Source: Gammaproteobacteria bacterium
GTDB lineage: Bacteria > Pseudomonadota > Gammaproteobacteria > HK1
Assembly: GCA_021773795.1 (NCBI GenBank)
Contig: JAJFJT010000024.1
Coordinates: 1-64,000 of the forward strand
Direction of reading: 5' to 3'
DNA length: 64,000 bases
Shown piece by piece: positions 8,402 through 19,075 of the stretch. The first letter of the stretch is position 1. Each line of letters begins with the position of its first letter. The position numbers were made by a program, and so were the translations under genes. A model generated the notes under the pieces. That model was not told where the DNA came from. It did no database searches and worked only from the letters and a program-made list of their open reading frames with translations.

Positions 8402-9598
8402 CAATTTTTCTGCCATGCGTCGCAGTAGCAGCGGGCCGAGGATGACCCCGGCTCCGAGGGTCAGGAAGGCTATTCCCCAGGAGGTGATGGTGGTGCCGCC
8501 ACCCGTGGCATCCAGTACCAGCCCCACGGCTAATGGTGCCAGCGATGCGCTGGCAAAACCAAACAGTGACTGGGCGGCCATGGCGCTGCCTTGTAATGAG
8601 GGCGGTGCGCTGAGGATCACCCCGGTATGGAGGGCGGCGGACTCCCCTTGGGCGAGAAACAGGTAAAACACGGCCAGTACCGCAACCCAGTGATAGGGGA
8701 GTCCCGCACTAAAACCGAAGCCGGTGGCCATCAGCGCCGAGGCGATCATGACGAAGGTGATGATCCGCCTGCGCCCGAAGCGTAGCGCTAGTTCCGCGCC
8801 CCCCACGCTGGCCCACATGGCGATTAGGCCCCCCACGGCCGCCACTGTGGCTGGTGGCCAGAAGTTCGTGCCCTCCGGTTGCAGGGTGATGCTAAAGGCG
8901 AGAAAGGCAACCAACCAAGAACGCAGGCCAAACAGTTCCCACATGTGGGCGGTGTAGGCGAGCGTGTAGGCCAGGGTGGTGGGATTGCGCAATATGGGTC
9001 GAAAGTCGAGCAGGTGAGCGGGCGTGGCACGGTGGCTGATACGGGGTAGTGGGCGAAGTATCCAGACAGCCATCAGTAGGGCGCCGCAGGAGCCTACGGC
9101 GGCAGTGGTGAAAGCAGCCTGCCAGCCATAGGCTTTCCCCAGCCAGCCGCTGATAAAAAAGGAAAGGCTCATGCCCAGGCTGAAGGTGGCGGTGTAGAAG
9201 GAGATAGCACGTGCCTTGGCGCTTCCATCCAGGCGATCCACCAGTGCCTTGAGTCCGGGGATGAAGGTGCCCGCAAGGGCCAGTCCGCCCAGGGCGCGAA
9301 AGCCGAGGGCGCTCCAGAAGCCATCGGCATAAAGCGCAAATCCAAGTGCTGCCAAGGCACTCAAGGCTGCAGAAATTAGATAGATGTAGCGCCCGTCCAC
9401 ACGATCGGTCAGGCTGGCGAGCACCGGTACCGCAAGGCTGTAACCACCGAAAAAGATGCCGTTGATCCAGCCGGCTTCGGTGTTACTAAGTTGCCACTCG
9501 CCGATGAATTGTGGCAACAGCGCCGGGAAGGTGAAGACGCTCACCATGCCGATAACCTGGGCGAGGCACATTAGTGCAATCAGGGGGAAAGGTGACAT
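8390..9598 (-). CDS. Major facilitator superfamily transporter
   Basis: About 402 residues with 12 predicted membrane helices in two six-helix halves. MFS signatures include D-R-V-D-G-R-Y in the loop after the second helix (motif A-like) and FGRRRI in the equivalent loop of the second half. The substrate is unknown; cyanate-, nitrate- and sugar-type MFS families share this layout. The ATG at 9598 (MSPFPLIALMCLAQ) was chosen because it begins directly at the first helix. A TTG frame reaches 9661 but adds a polar stretch and overlaps the typA upstream region. Divergent from typA. Confidence 0.8.
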   Translation of the reverse strand: MSPFPLIALMCLAQVIGMVSVFTFPALLPQFIGEWQLSNTEAGWINGIFFGGYSLAVPVLASLTDRVDGRYIYLISAALSALAALGFALYADGFWSALGFRALGGLALAGTFIPGLKALVDRLDGSAKARAISFYTATFSLGMSLSFFISGWLGKAYGWQAAFTTAAVGSCGALLMAVWILRPLPRISHRATPAHLLDFRPILRNPTTLAYTLAYTAHMWELFGLRSWLVAFLAFSITLQPEGTNFWPPATVAAVGGLIAMWASVGGAELALRFGRRRIITFVMIASALMATGFGFSAGLPYHWVAVLAVFYLFLAQGESAALHTGVILSAPPSLQGSAMAAQSLFGFASASLAPLAVGLVLDATGGGTTITSWGIAFLTLGAGVILGPLLLRRMAEKLPAG

Positions 9599-9729
9599 CG
9601 ACAGAGCATAGCCTTTATATCGGTCTCTATCCTGAACACAGGGCCTGTTAAAGATGTACAATGGCCGGTTCAGTTGTCTGTGTGGTGCGTAATAAATTGC
9701 GTGTTGCGCACTTTATGAGGAAAGCCAAG

Positions 9730-11547
9730 TTGTTGGAAAAATTGCGGAATATCGCCATCATCGCTCATGTGGATCATGGTAAAACCACGTTGGTAGATTG
9801 CCTGTTGCAGCAGTCGGGGATACTCGGCGAACGCGCGCGCCCAGTAGAGCGGGTGATGGATTCGGATGATCTGGAGCGCGAGCGCGGGATCACCATCTTC
9901 TCCAAGAACACCGCCATCACCTGGGGCGAGTACCGCATAAATATCGTTGATACCCCCGGCCATGCCGATTTTGGTGGTGAAGTGGAGCGCGTGTTGTCCA
10001 TGGTGGATGCGGTGCTGCTGCTGGTAGATGCCGTGGATGGGCCCATGCCCCAGACCCGTTTCGTTACCTCCAAGGCCTTTGCCCAAGGGCTGGTGCCCAT
10101 CGTGGTGATCAATAAGGTAGATCGTGAGGGCGCACGTCCGGATTGGGTGCACGATCAGGTTTTTGATCTCTTTGATCGCTTGGGGGCCACCGAAGAGCAG
10201 CTGGATTTCCCCGTGATCTATGCCTCCGCTACCGGCGGTTATGCCAGTGCAGACAGTGAGGTCAAGGGCAAGGACATGCAGCCGCTGTTCGAGGCCATTG
10301 TGAAATATGCCCCGGTGCCGCAGGTGGATCCGGATGGTCCGCTACAACTCCAGATCAGTACCCTCGATTATTCCAGTTATGTAGGCGCCATCGGTATTGG
10401 TCGCATCGCGCGCGGCAAGTTGGTGCGTAATGCTTCAGTTGTATTGGTGGATGGGGAGGGCAAAGAGCGCCGCGGTCGGGTACTCCAGGTCATGCGCTCG
10501 GAAGGCCTGGAGCGAGTTGAGGTGGCCGAGGCGGAAGCCGGAGATATCGTGGCCATCTCCGGGATCGAGGGTCTACGTATTTCGGACACGCTGTGTCACT
10601 CGGATCGGGTGGAGGCACTGCCCGCGCTGGTGGTGGATGAACCCACGGTACAGATGGGTTTCCAGGTGAATAATTCGCCCTTTGCCGGGCTGGACGGAAA
10701 ATTCGTCACCAGTCGTCAGATCCGCGAGCGCCTGCAGCGCGAGTTGATTCACAATGTCGCACTGCGGGTGGAGGACACTGCGGATCCGGATCGCTTCCTG
10801 GTCTCGGGTCGGGGTGAGTTACACCTCTCTATCCTTATCGAAAACATGCGCCGTGAGGGCTATGAACTGGCAGTTTCCCGCCCCCAGGTGGTGACCCGCC
10901 AAATTGATGGGAAGCTCTGTGAGCCCTACGAACAGCTCACCGTGGACGTGGACGTCAGCAACCAGGGTGGGGTGATGGAGCTGTTGGGGGCGCGTGGTGG
11001 AGAACTCCGTGGTATGGAGCCCGATGGGCGGGGCCGGGTGCGCCTGGATTACCGTATTCCTGCCCGTGGTTTGCTCGGCTTGCGCAGTGAGTTTCTCAGT
11101 ACCAGCTCCGGCAGCGGCCTGATGTATCACATCTTTGCCGATTACGCGCCATCGGCGGGCGGTGATCTGGGCGGGCGGCGTAATGGTGTGCTGATCTCCA
11201 ATGGCAAGGGTAAGGCGGTGGGTTTTGCACTATTTAACCTCCAGCCGCGCGGCAAGATGCTGGTAGGTCCGGGTGTGGAGATCTATGAGGGCATGCTGGT
11301 AGGCATCCATTCGCGTGGCAACGATCTGGTGGTAAACGCGCTAAAAGGCAAGCAGCTGACCAATGTTCGTGCCTCGGGTACCGACGAAGCCATCATCCTC
11401 ACACCGGCGACACGCATGAGTCTGGAGCAGGCGATGGAGTTCATCGCCGATGATGAGTTGGTGGAAATCACCCCGCAGCACATCCGTTTACGCAAAAGGC
11501 ATTTATCTGAGATCGATCGTAAGCGGCAGGCGCGCGCCGCCAGCTGA
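9730..11547 (+). CDS. typA: Ribosome-associated GTPase TypA/BipA
   Basis: Translational GTPase of the EF-G/LepA group, which binds 70S ribosomes and helps 50S assembly and stress adaptation. The G1 motif AHVDHGKT lies near residue 12 and is followed by the switch sequence [15 protein letters not shown] (G3) and NKVDR (G4), then the beta-barrel, EF-G III/V-like and BipA-specific C-terminal domains. The TTG at 9730 gives 605 residues beginning MLEKLRN, almost the E. coli N-terminus, and has a well-spaced AGGA site (9717-9721). Upstream ATGs at 9715 and 9661 would give 610 or 628 residues and are possible. Confidence 0.96.
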   Translation: MLEKLRNIAIIAHVDHGKTTLVDCLLQQSGILGERARPVERVMDSDDLERERGITIFSKNTAITWGEYRINIVDTPGHADFGGEVERVLSMVDAVLLLVDAVDGPMPQTRFVTSKAFAQGLVPIVVINKVDREGARPDWVHDQVFDLFDRLGATEEQLDFPVIYASATGGYASADSEVKGKDMQPLFEAIVKYAPVPQVDPDGPLQLQISTLDYSSYVGAIGIGRIARGKLVRNASVVLVDGEGKERRGRVLQVMRSEGLERVEVAEAEAGDIVAISGIEGLRISDTLCHSDRVEALPALVVDEPTVQMGFQVNNSPFAGLDGKFVTSRQIRERLQRELIHNVALRVEDTADPDRFLVSGRGELHLSILIENMRREGYELAVSRPQVVTRQIDGKLCEPYEQLTVDVDVSNQGGVMELLGARGGELRGMEPDGRGRVRLDYRIPARGLLGLRSEFLSTSSGSGLMYHIFADYAPSAGGDLGGRRNGVLISNGKGKAVGFALFNLQPRGKMLVGPGVEIYEGMLVGIHSRGNDLVVNALKGKQLTNVRASGTDEAIILTPATRMSLEQAMEFIADDELVEITPQHIRLRKRHLSEIDRKRQARAAS

Positions 11548-11565
11548 GCCCGGAAACAAGGTCTC

Positions 11566-12018
11566 ATGATCGGGTTATTGCAGCGCGTCAGTCGAGCGCG
11601 GGTGACGGTGGATAACAAGACCGTCGGCGCCATTGATGCCGGGCTGCTGGTGTTCCTGGGAGTGGAGAAGGGTGACAGCGAGGCCGAGGCCACACGCTTG
11701 CTAGAGCGCCTGCTGGCTTACCGCGTGTTTGCTGACGCCGATGGCAAGATGAATCTCAGTCTGCGGGATACCGATGGCGCTTTACTGCTAGTGCCGCAGT
11801 TCACCCTGGCGGCGGACACTCACAAGGGTCTGCGCCCAAGCTTTAGCCCGGCAGCTTCGCCAGAGCAGGGGCGGCGACTGTTCAACTTTGTACTGGATGC
11901 AGCGCGGGATACTCATCCACGCGTAGCGGCGGGTCGTTTTGGCGCCGATATGCAGGTGGAACTTATTAATGATGGCCCGGTCACTTTCTGGCTGCAGACG
12001 GTGGCTGCGGCGAGGTGA
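11566..12018 (+). CDS. dtd: D-aminoacyl-tRNA deacylase
   Basis: A 150-residue chiral-proofreading enzyme that hydrolyses D-aminoacyl-tRNAs and glycyl-tRNA-Ala. The Gly-cisPro motif NDGPVTFWL (about 134-142) is intact. The other active-site segment reads PQFTLAAD (about 76-83) where most members have SQFTL; the Ser-to-Pro change is a small oddity, but the Gln, Phe and Thr are kept. It starts 19 bases after typA on the same strand, so it is probably co-transcribed. Confidence 0.95.
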   Translation: MIGLLQRVSRARVTVDNKTVGAIDAGLLVFLGVEKGDSEAEATRLLERLLAYRVFADADGKMNLSLRDTDGALLLVPQFTLAADTHKGLRPSFSPAASPEQGRRLFNFVLDAARDTHPRVAAGRFGADMQVELINDGPVTFWLQTVAAAR

Positions 12019-12103
12019 ATAGAACAGGGCGGATAGCAGTAAGGCCCTGACGTTACGTTATAATCAACCGTTTATATTCGGTTTTAGCAGTAGGACTATA
12101 GTT

Positions 12104-13009
12104 TTGAAAGCACACAATCTCACACACCTGAAGCAGCTCGAAGCAGAGAGCATCCACATCATGCGCGAGGTGGTTGCCGAGTGCGAGAAGCCAGTGATGA
12201 TGTACTCCGTCGGCAAGGATTCGGCGGTGATGGCTCATCTTGCGCAAAAGGCCTTTGCTCCGGGCAAGCTGCCCTTTCCGTTGCTGCACGTGGACACGAC
12301 CTTCAAATTCGGCGAGATGATCGAATTTCGTGACTGGTTTGCCAAGCATATCGGTGCGGAACTCATCGTTCACACCAACGAGAAGGCACTGGAGCAAATT
12401 GGTCCCTACGACGAATGGAGCTGCTCTTTGTGTGCGGATCTGCTGAAGACCCAGGCGCTGGTGGAAGTGCTGCAGGAGCACGGCTTTGATGCAGCCTTTG
12501 GCGGCGCACGGCGCGATGAGGAGAAGTCCCGCGCCAAGGAGCGGATCTTTTCCTTCCGTGATCGCTTTATGCAGTGGGACCCGAAAAATCAGCGTCCGGA
12601 ACTGTGGAATGTCTACAACACCCGCCATGCCGAGGGAGAATCCTTCCGGGTATTTCCCATTAGTAACTGGACTGAATTGGATATCTGGAATTATATCCAC
12701 GAGGAAAAAGTGCCGTTGCCGTCCCTCTACTTTGCCAAGGAACGTCCGGTGATTCGCCGTGACGGCATGCTGATATTTGCTGGTGAACTGAATCAGCCCC
12801 GCGAAGGCGAGAAGGTGGAGATGGTGACTTGCCGCTTCCGTACCCTGGGCTGTCAGCGTTGTACCGGTGCGGTGGAATCCGATGCCGACAATATCCTCAA
12901 GATCGTGGAAGAGACCATGGTGGCGCGCAACAGTGAGCGCGAGCACCGGGCAGTGGACAAAGATCGTGAAGGCTCCATGGAGGAGAAGAAGAGAGAGGGT
13001 TATTTTTAG
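12104..13009 (+). CDS. cysD: Sulfate adenylyltransferase subunit 2
   Basis: A 301-residue catalytic subunit of ATP sulfurylase, which makes adenosine 5'-phosphosulfate (APS) from sulfate and ATP. The PP-loop is SVGKDSAVM (about 35-43). Further family blocks are [13 protein letters not shown] (about 107-119), [15 protein letters not shown] and the C-terminal [12 protein letters not shown]. The start is TTG, preceded at 8-9 bases by TAGGA. A TATAAT-like box lies at 12057-12063. It is followed after 69 bases by its GTPase partner cysNC. Confidence 0.96.
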   Translation: MKAHNLTHLKQLEAESIHIMREVVAECEKPVMMYSVGKDSAVMAHLAQKAFAPGKLPFPLLHVDTTFKFGEMIEFRDWFAKHIGAELIVHTNEKALEQIGPYDEWSCSLCADLLKTQALVEVLQEHGFDAAFGGARRDEEKSRAKERIFSFRDRFMQWDPKNQRPELWNVYNTRHAEGESFRVFPISNWTELDIWNYIHEEKVPLPSLYFAKERPVIRRDGMLIFAGELNQPREGEKVEMVTCRFRTLGCQRCTGAVESDADNILKIVEETMVARNSEREHRAVDKDREGSMEEKKREGYF

Positions 13010-13078
13010 GAAAACCTTCATCCTCTCCCATGTTGTGTCTCGCATTCACCTGAAACTTTTTAATAGTTAGTAAACACC

Positions 13079-15016
13079 ATGACCCATACCACACCCGAAA
13101 ATATCATCAGCCTGCACGAGCAGGATGAGCACAAGGATCTGCTGCGCCTGGTTACCGCCGGCAGCGTCGATGACGGCAAGAGCACCCTCATTGGCCGCCT
13201 GCTGTTTGAATCCAAAGGTATCTACGAGGACCAGCTGGAGGCGGTGCGTTCGGCCTCCGGTCAAAAGGGATCTACCCAGGGTGATCTGGATCTGGCGCTG
13301 GTAACCGACGGGCTCAAGGCCGAGCGTGAGCAGGGCATTACTATTGATGTGGCCTATCGCTATTTCTCCACCCCGCGGCGCAAATTCATTATCGCCGATT
13401 CGCCGGGACACGAGCAGTACACCCGCAATATGGTGACCGGCGCCTCTACTGCCAACCTCGCCATCATTCTCATTGATGCCAGCCAGGGGGTGCTAACCCA
13501 ATCCCGCCGCCACGCCTTTCTTGCCTCACTGTTGGGCATTCCCCATGCGGTGATCACCATCAACAAGATGGACCTGGTGGATTACTCGGAGAAGATCTAT
13601 GACCAGATCGTGGCAGATTTCCGCGAATTCTCCGCCAAGCTGGATATCCAGGATCTCACCTTTATCCCCATCTCCGCATTGACCGGGGATAATGTGGTGG
13701 AACGGGGGGAGAACATGCCCTGGTACGAGGGCACCACGCTGCTAAATCATCTGGAGACGGTGCATATCGCCTCGGATCGCAACCTCATCGATTTACGCCT
13801 GCCGATTCAGTACGTCTCGCGTCCGCACTCGGGTTTCCGCGGCTATATGGGCACCTTGGCATCGGGCATCATCCGCGCCGGTGATGAGGTGATGACCCTG
13901 CCTTCGGGCAAGCGCTCTACGGTGACCCAGGTGATTGGCTCTGACGGGCCCTGTGAAGAGGGTTTTCCGCCCCAGCCAGTGACTGTGACTCTGGCTGACG
14001 AGATCGACATCAGTCGTGGCGACATGCTGGTGCATGTGCACAATACGCCGCAGGTGGATCGCAACTTTGAGGCGATGGTGGTGTGGATGGCGGAGGAGCC
14101 CATGGATACCCGCCGTCAGTACACCATCAAGCATACGAGCCGTCTCAGTCCGGGGCAGATCTCGAAGATTCGCTATCGCATCGATGTGAACACCCTGCAC
14201 CGTCTGGATGCTACGGCGCTGGAGTTAAACGAGATTGGTCGCTGCACGGTGGAGGTCGCTCGTCCTCTGGCTTTCGATCCCTACCGCGAGAATCGCACCA
14301 CCGGCGCTTTTATCATCATTGACCGGGTAACCCACAATACCGTGGGTGCGGGCATGATCCTCGATCGCAAGCCAGGTGAGCGGGAACTGGATGCGCACCA
14401 TCGGGTCACCGAGACCCGGGCCCGCCATCTGCAGCTTGATCGTAGCCTGGTGTCACTGGAAGAACGCAATGCACGCAGCGGCCAGCGGCCGGTTACGGTA
14501 TGGCTCACGGGCCTCATGGGTTCGGGCAAGAGCACCATCGGTTGTGCCCTGGAGCGTCGGCTATTTGATGAGGGCCGGTTGGTGACCCTGTATGACGGCG
14601 AGAACACCCGTCTTGGGCTCAACAAGGACCTGGATTTTACGGCCGATGATCGCGCGGAGAATGCCCGCCGTGCCGCAGAGGTGGCCAAGCTATTTAACGA
14701 GGCGGGCATTATCAGCGTCTCTACCCTGTTGTCGCCAAGCGATGAGGACCGCGGTATAGCCTGCTCCATCATCGGCGAGGATCGTTTCCTGCTGATCTAT
14801 CTGTCGGCTCCGGTGGAAGTCTGCAAGGAGCGGGCACCACACCGCATCTATGAGAAGGCGGAAGATGGTGAGATTAAGGTCTTCCCGGGCGTGAATGCCC
14901 CTTATGATGTGCCAGGGTCGCCGGATCTGGTATTGCCGACTCACGAGATTTCAGTGGCAGAAAGCGTTGATCGAATTATGGAGCTGCTGGAAGGGCGCGG
15001 AGTTTTTAAGGCGTAA
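13079..15016 (+). CDS. cysNC: Bifunctional sulfate adenylyltransferase GTPase subunit / APS kinase
   Basis: A 645-residue fusion. Residues 1 to about 450 are CysN, an EF-Tu-like GTPase that drives APS synthesis (GSVDDGKST near 28-36, [12 protein letters not shown] near 108, NKMDLVDY near 161). Residues about 465-645 are APS kinase (CysC), which makes PAPS: P-loop GLMGSGKST (about 477-485), [10 protein letters not shown] (about 505), [10 protein letters not shown] and [13 protein letters not shown]. Two kinase motifs differ from the usual form: DGDN reads DGEN, and the I-S-P-[FY]-R block reads LLSPSDEDR. The pathway is PAPS-type; cysQ, which clears its by-product PAP, lies at 51.3 kb. Confidence 0.95.
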   Translation: MTHTTPENIISLHEQDEHKDLLRLVTAGSVDDGKSTLIGRLLFESKGIYEDQLEAVRSASGQKGSTQGDLDLALVTDGLKAEREQGITIDVAYRYFSTPRRKFIIADSPGHEQYTRNMVTGASTANLAIILIDASQGVLTQSRRHAFLASLLGIPHAVITINKMDLVDYSEKIYDQIVADFREFSAKLDIQDLTFIPISALTGDNVVERGENMPWYEGTTLLNHLETVHIASDRNLIDLRLPIQYVSRPHSGFRGYMGTLASGIIRAGDEVMTLPSGKRSTVTQVIGSDGPCEEGFPPQPVTVTLADEIDISRGDMLVHVHNTPQVDRNFEAMVVWMAEEPMDTRRQYTIKHTSRLSPGQISKIRYRIDVNTLHRLDATALELNEIGRCTVEVARPLAFDPYRENRTTGAFIIIDRVTHNTVGAGMILDRKPGERELDAHHRVTETRARHLQLDRSLVSLEERNARSGQRPVTVWLTGLMGSGKSTIGCALERRLFDEGRLVTLYDGENTRLGLNKDLDFTADDRAENARRAAEVAKLFNEAGIISVSTLLSPSDEDRGIACSIIGEDRFLLIYLSAPVEVCKERAPHRIYEKAEDGEIKVFPGVNAPYDVPGSPDLVLPTHEISVAESVDRIMELLEGRGVFKA

Positions 15017-15037
15017 TGGGTTGAAACGCCTCGCGTA

Positions 15038-15062
15038 CTAAATCTGACAGCCTCCTGGCTAC
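15038..15062. repeat. Copy of the ctgtcggattt dispersed repeat
   Basis: ctaaatctgacagcctcct at 15038-15056 matches the right arm of the inverted repeat at 16214-16288 (ctaaatccgacagactccta) with few changes. It sits between convergent genes, at the 3' end of the DUF2782 gene. Confidence 0.5.
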
Positions 15063-15406
15063 CAGCGAAATAAAACCCAGCGGTTGATGAGGAAATCCGG
15101 GCTTATTTCGCTCTGTCGGGTTTCCAGTTCACCATCTCCGTCCGCGTCCACCAGGTAATAGATCGGGGCGTTCTTCGGTACTACCTTGACGGCTCGCAGG
15201 CGGCCATTGACCCGATATTCGTGGACGGTTTCTTCCTTGCGCTGGATGATGATGACATCGGGTTCCATCACCTCGCCGCTCTGTACGCGTTGCGGAAGGG
15301 GGGGCGGTTCCGGTGCCGCCTCCAGGGTACTGCCATCGCCTGCATAGGCCTGTAGAGAAAAAAGCATGCCGGCGGTAAGGGATAGAAATGTCTTGTTTTT
15401 CAACAT
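15059..15406 (-). CDS. DUF2782 periplasmic protein
   Basis: About 115 residues. The N-terminus is a signal peptide (MLKNKTFLSLTAGMLFSLQ, cleavage after AYA). The mature part has a proline-rich stretch and the DUF2782 core: VIIIQRKEETVHEYRVNGRL, then VPKNAPIYYLVD and a D-x-D-G-D-G-E-L turn that resembles a Ca2+-binding loop, ending in INRWVLFRW. The function is unknown; the family is common beside polA in gammaproteobacteria, as here. A longer frame to 15517 overlaps the next gene and lacks a signal peptide at its start. Confidence 0.8.
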   Translation of the reverse strand: MLKNKTFLSLTAGMLFSLQAYAGDGSTLEAAPEPPPLPQRVQSGEVMEPDVIIIQRKEETVHEYRVNGRLRAVKVVPKNAPIYYLVDADGDGELETRQSEISPDFLINRWVLFRW

Positions 15407-15440
15407 GATCCAGTCTTTGGTTTTGACCACCAGGTGGCCA

Positions 15441-16172
15441 TTAAAGTTGTAGCAGAATTTTGCGTTCCGCGGCCGAAGGTTCGAAGCCGCGGCCTTCATA
15501 GTGCGAAAAGATAGCATCCACGACTTGCTGGGGTTTGTCTACCAACTGAAACAGATCCAGGTCCTCGGGGGCAACGGTGCCTTGTGCCACCAAGGTGTGC
15601 TTGAACCAGTGGAGCAGGCCTTCCCAGAATTCTGTGCCCACCAGGATAATGGGGATGCGGCGGGTCTTGCCAGTTTGTACCAGAGTCAGGATCTCGGCCA
15701 TTTCATCCAGGGTGCCAAAGCCACCCGGTAGCACCACATAAGCTGAGGCATATTTTACAAACATTACCTTACGCGAAAAGAAATGGCGGAAGCTCAGAGC
15801 AATGTCCTGATAGGGGTTCCCTTGTTGCTCCTGGGGAAGCAGGATATTAAGCCCGATGCTCAGCGACTTGCCGGCATGGGCGCCGCGATTGGCGGCCTCC
15901 ATAATACCTGGACCGCCGCCACTAACCACCGAGAAGCCGGCGTCGGAAAGTAATCGGGTAATCTTTTCGGTGAGCTGATAATAAGGGTGTTCGGGGGCGA
16001 TGCGTGCGGAGCCAAACACACTCACCGAGGGGCGAATGCAGGCGAGGCGCTCGAAACCTTCGACAAACTCCGCCATGATCTGGAACACTTTCCATGATTC
16101 CAGGGTGAGACTCTTGTCGTCCATGGCCTTCAAGCGGGGGCGCGGCGGCGTGGGATGCTCCGTTGATTTCAT
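15441..16172 (-). CDS. LOG-family (TIGR00730) nucleotide phosphoribohydrolase-like protein
   Basis: A 243-residue Rossmann-type protein. The two family motifs are GGGPGIMEAANRGA (about 82-95) and PGGFGTLDE (about 150-158), the latter holding the catalytic and binding residues of LOG enzymes. These hydrolyse nucleoside 5'-monophosphates to a base and ribose 5-phosphate. Older annotation as 'lysine decarboxylase' is not supported by these motifs. It is upstream of the DUF2782 gene on the same strand (35 bases between them) and divergent from polA. Confidence 0.88.
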   Translation of the reverse strand: MKSTEHPTPPRPRLKAMDDKSLTLESWKVFQIMAEFVEGFERLACIRPSVSVFGSARIAPEHPYYQLTEKITRLLSDAGFSVVSGGGPGIMEAANRGAHAGKSLSIGLNILLPQEQQGNPYQDIALSFRHFFSRKVMFVKYASAYVVLPGGFGTLDEMAEILTLVQTGKTRRIPIILVGTEFWEGLLHWFKHTLVAQGTVAPEDLDLFQLVDKPQQVVDAIFSHYEGRGFEPSAAERKILLQL

Positions 16173-16213
16173 AATGACCTCGGTCCAGGGGAGGCGGAAA
16201 CGCCCCCTAATTT

Positions 16214-16288
16214 TAGGAGTCCGTCGGACTTAGCACTGTTCTACTCGGCTTTCCCTCGCTACGAGCGCCTAAATCCGACAGACTCCTA
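16214..16288. repeat. REP-like inverted repeat between the LOG gene and polA
   Basis: The left arm taggagtccgtcggacttag (16214-16233) and right arm ctaaatccgacagactccta (16269-16288) are complementary at 18 of 20 positions around a 35-base loop. Related single arms occur at 15038-15056 and 33808-33829, always between genes. The arrangement resembles bacterial REP/BIME sequences. It could fold into a long hairpin in the polA leader. Confidence 0.75.
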
Positions 16289-16322
16289 GCCCCTCTTTTT
16301 AGCACACTTCAAGTTCATTGCC

Positions 16323-19016
16323 ATGGCCAAATGTTTCATTCTCGTTGACGGTTCTTCCTTTCTCTACCGGGCTTTTCACGCCTTGCCGGCACTCGCCAAC
16401 TCCAAGGGTCAGCCTACCGGGGCAATCTATGGGGTGGTAAATATGTTGCGCCGCCTGTTGGCCGACTATGAACCGGATTATGTGGCAGTGATCTTCGATG
16501 CCAAGGGTAAGACCTTTCGCAGTGATCTGTACCCGGAATACAAGGCACAGCGTCCACCAATGCCCGAGGAACTGGTTTCCCAGATAGAGCCACTGCACGC
16601 CATCGTCCGTGCTATGGGCTTGCCCTTGCTACAGGTGACGGGGGTGGAAGCGGATGATGTGATCGGCACGCTGAGCCGTCAGGCAGAAGCCGCGGGCCTT
16701 GATACCTTAATGGCCACCAACGACAAGGATATGGCGCAGTTGGTGAGTCCCCGTATCCGCATGCTCAACGCCATGAACGGCGGGTTGATGGATATTGCGG
16801 GGGTGGAGGCCAAGTTTGGAGTGTCACCGGAGCAGATCATCGATTATCTCAGCCTCATGGGGGATACCGTGGACAATGTGCCCGGGGTACCCAAGGTAGG
16901 GCCGAAGACCGCGGCCAAATGGCTACAGAGTTGGGGATCTCTCGATGCAGTAATTGCTAATGCTGGTGAGATTCCGGGCAAGGTGGGAGAGTCCTTGCGG
17001 GAGACTCTGAATCAGTTGCCTTTGTCGCGGGAGCTGGTGACCATCAAGTGTGACGTGCCGCTGGACCTCGCACCGTTGGAGTGTGTACGTCAGGCGGCAG
17101 ATTTAGCGGTACTGAGGCAACGTTATGCCGAGCTGGAGTTTAATACCTGGCTTGCGGATTTGCCTGAGGACGATGGTGAACTCCCGGAGCCGATAGCCGA
17201 GCCGCTTGAGGTTGATTATGAAGTGGTGCTTGATGGGCCGGCCCTGGAACGCTGGATCTTGCGCCTGCAGGATGCCGAGTATTTTGCCTTTGATACCGAA
17301 ACCACGGGCCTTGATTATATGTCGGCGGAGATTGTCGGACTCTCCTTCTCAGTGGCAGATGGCGAGGCGGCCTATGTGCCGCTTGCTCACGATTATCCCG
17401 GGGCACCGGTACAACTGGATCGAGATATCGTGTTGGAGCGCATGCGGCCCTTGCTGGAGGACCCTGCGGTGGCCAAGGTGGGCCAAAATCTGAAATACGA
17501 TATGAGTGTGCTGGCACGTTATGGTATTGAACTGCGCGGCATCCGCCACGATTCCATGCTGGAGTCCTACGTGCTCGACAGCATCGCTACCCGCCACAAT
17601 ATGGATGCCCTGGCCCTCAAGTATCTTAGCCATGCCACCATCCATTTCGAAGATATCGCCGGCAAGGGCAAGAAGCAGCTTGGTTTCAATGAGATCGATC
17701 TGGAGATCGCTGCACCCTATGCCGCCGAGGATGCTGATGTCACCGGTCGTTTACACCGTCATCTGTGGCCACGGCTGCAACAGACCGCCTCCCTGCAAAA
17801 CCTCTATGAGGAACTGGAGATTCCCCTTATCCCGGTACTTTCATGCATAGAGCGTACCGGGGTTATGGTGGATGCGGATGCCTTGCGGGAGCAAAGTGCC
17901 GCGCTTTCACGCCGTATCCTGGCCTTTGAGGAGCAGGCCTTCGAGTTGGCGGGTCAGCGCTTTAATCTGGGCTCTCCCAAGCAGATTCAGGGGGTGCTTT
18001 ACGAGGGCATGGGTTTGCCAGTGCTGTCGCGTACTCCCAAGGGCCAGCCCTCCACCGCTGAGTCGGTACTGCAGCAGCTGGCCGAAGATTTTCCCCTGCC
18101 CAAACTGATCCTCGAACACCGTAGTTTGAGCAAACTGAAATCTACCTATACGGATGCCCTGCCGGCACGCATCCATCCGCTCACCGGTCGGGTCCACACC
18201 AATTATCACCAGGCAGTGACCGCCACCGGGCGGCTCTCCTCCTCGGAGCCGAATCTGCAGAACATCCCCATTCGTACCGCTGAGGGGCGGCAGATTCGCC
18301 AGGCTTTCATTGCCCCCCCCGGCTATCGGTTGCTGGCAGCGGACTATTCCCAGATCGAGCTGCGCATCATGGCCCATTTGTCTAAGGACCCGGGTTTGTG
18401 CACGGCCTTTGCTGCGGGGGCGGATATTCATCGGGCCACTGCCGCTGAGGTCTTTGCGATCCCCTCAGAAGCTGTCTCTACCGAGCAGCGGAGGCGCGCC
18501 AAGGCCATCAACTTCGGCCTTATTTACGGCATGTCTGCTTTTGGCCTCGCACGTCAGTTGGATATTGAGCGGCGCGAGGCGCAGGCCTACATCGATCTTT
18601 ATTTCGCTCGCTATCCCGGGGTGCAGGACTTTATGGATCGCACCCGCGAGGCCGCACGCGAGCAGGGCTACGTGGAAACCCTTTATGGACGACGCCTTTA
18701 TCTGCCGGAAATCCGCGCACGCAATGCCCAGCGCCGCCAGTATGCTGAACGCACCGCCATCAATGCGCCAATGCAAGGCACCGCTGCAGATATCATCAAG
18801 CGGGCGATGATCGGGTTGGACCATTGGCTGGCGGAGGGTGCCATCGATGCACGGATGATCATGCAGGTGCACGATGAGCTGGTGTTTGAGGTAGCCGAGG
18901 GCGATCTGGAGCGGGCTCGGAAGAGCATTGCCAGCCGTATGGAAGCCGCTGGTGATCTATCGGTGCCGTTGCTGGTGGATGTGGGCACCGGGGTGAACTG
19001 GGACGAGGCCCATTGA
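16323..19016 (+). CDS. polA: DNA polymerase I
   Basis: An 897-residue repair and replication polymerase with all three activities. The 5'-3' exonuclease (flap nuclease) domain spans about residues 1-290 (VDGSSFLYRAFHAL at the start, EADDVIGTL, TNDKDMAQLV). The 3'-5' proofreading domain (about 310-490) keeps the DEDD start DTETTGLD (about 323). The polymerase domain (about 500-897) has motif A DYSQIELR (about 673), motif B RRRAKAINFGLIYG (about 722) and motif C VHDELVFEV (about 848). Length and domain order match E. coli Pol I. No anomalies seen. Confidence 0.98.
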   Translation: MAKCFILVDGSSFLYRAFHALPALANSKGQPTGAIYGVVNMLRRLLADYEPDYVAVIFDAKGKTFRSDLYPEYKAQRPPMPEELVSQIEPLHAIVRAMGLPLLQVTGVEADDVIGTLSRQAEAAGLDTLMATNDKDMAQLVSPRIRMLNAMNGGLMDIAGVEAKFGVSPEQIIDYLSLMGDTVDNVPGVPKVGPKTAAKWLQSWGSLDAVIANAGEIPGKVGESLRETLNQLPLSRELVTIKCDVPLDLAPLECVRQAADLAVLRQRYAELEFNTWLADLPEDDGELPEPIAEPLEVDYEVVLDGPALERWILRLQDAEYFAFDTETTGLDYMSAEIVGLSFSVADGEAAYVPLAHDYPGAPVQLDRDIVLERMRPLLEDPAVAKVGQNLKYDMSVLARYGIELRGIRHDSMLESYVLDSIATRHNMDALALKYLSHATIHFEDIAGKGKKQLGFNEIDLEIAAPYAAEDADVTGRLHRHLWPRLQQTASLQNLYEELEIPLIPVLSCIERTGVMVDADALREQSAALSRRILAFEEQAFELAGQRFNLGSPKQIQGVLYEGMGLPVLSRTPKGQPSTAESVLQQLAEDFPLPKLILEHRSLSKLKSTYTDALPARIHPLTGRVHTNYHQAVTATGRLSSSEPNLQNIPIRTAEGRQIRQAFIAPPGYRLLAADYSQIELRIMAHLSKDPGLCTAFAAGADIHRATAAEVFAIPSEAVSTEQRRRAKAINFGLIYGMSAFGLARQLDIERREAQAYIDLYFARYPGVQDFMDRTREAAREQGYVETLYGRRLYLPEIRARNAQRRQYAERTAINAPMQGTAADIIKRAMIGLDHWLAEGAIDARMIMQVHDELVFEVAEGDLERARKSIASRMEAAGDLSVPLLVDVGTGVNWDEAH

Positions 19017-19075
19017 GAGTGGTAGCATAAGTTCCTACTCATACTCCCGTTGTCTCACGCAATCAGGATCCTGAC

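Noticed and set aside
12053-13045. 330-codon open frame on the minus strand across cysD
   Set aside because: It lies entirely antisense to cysD, whose protein is unmistakable; a shadow frame.
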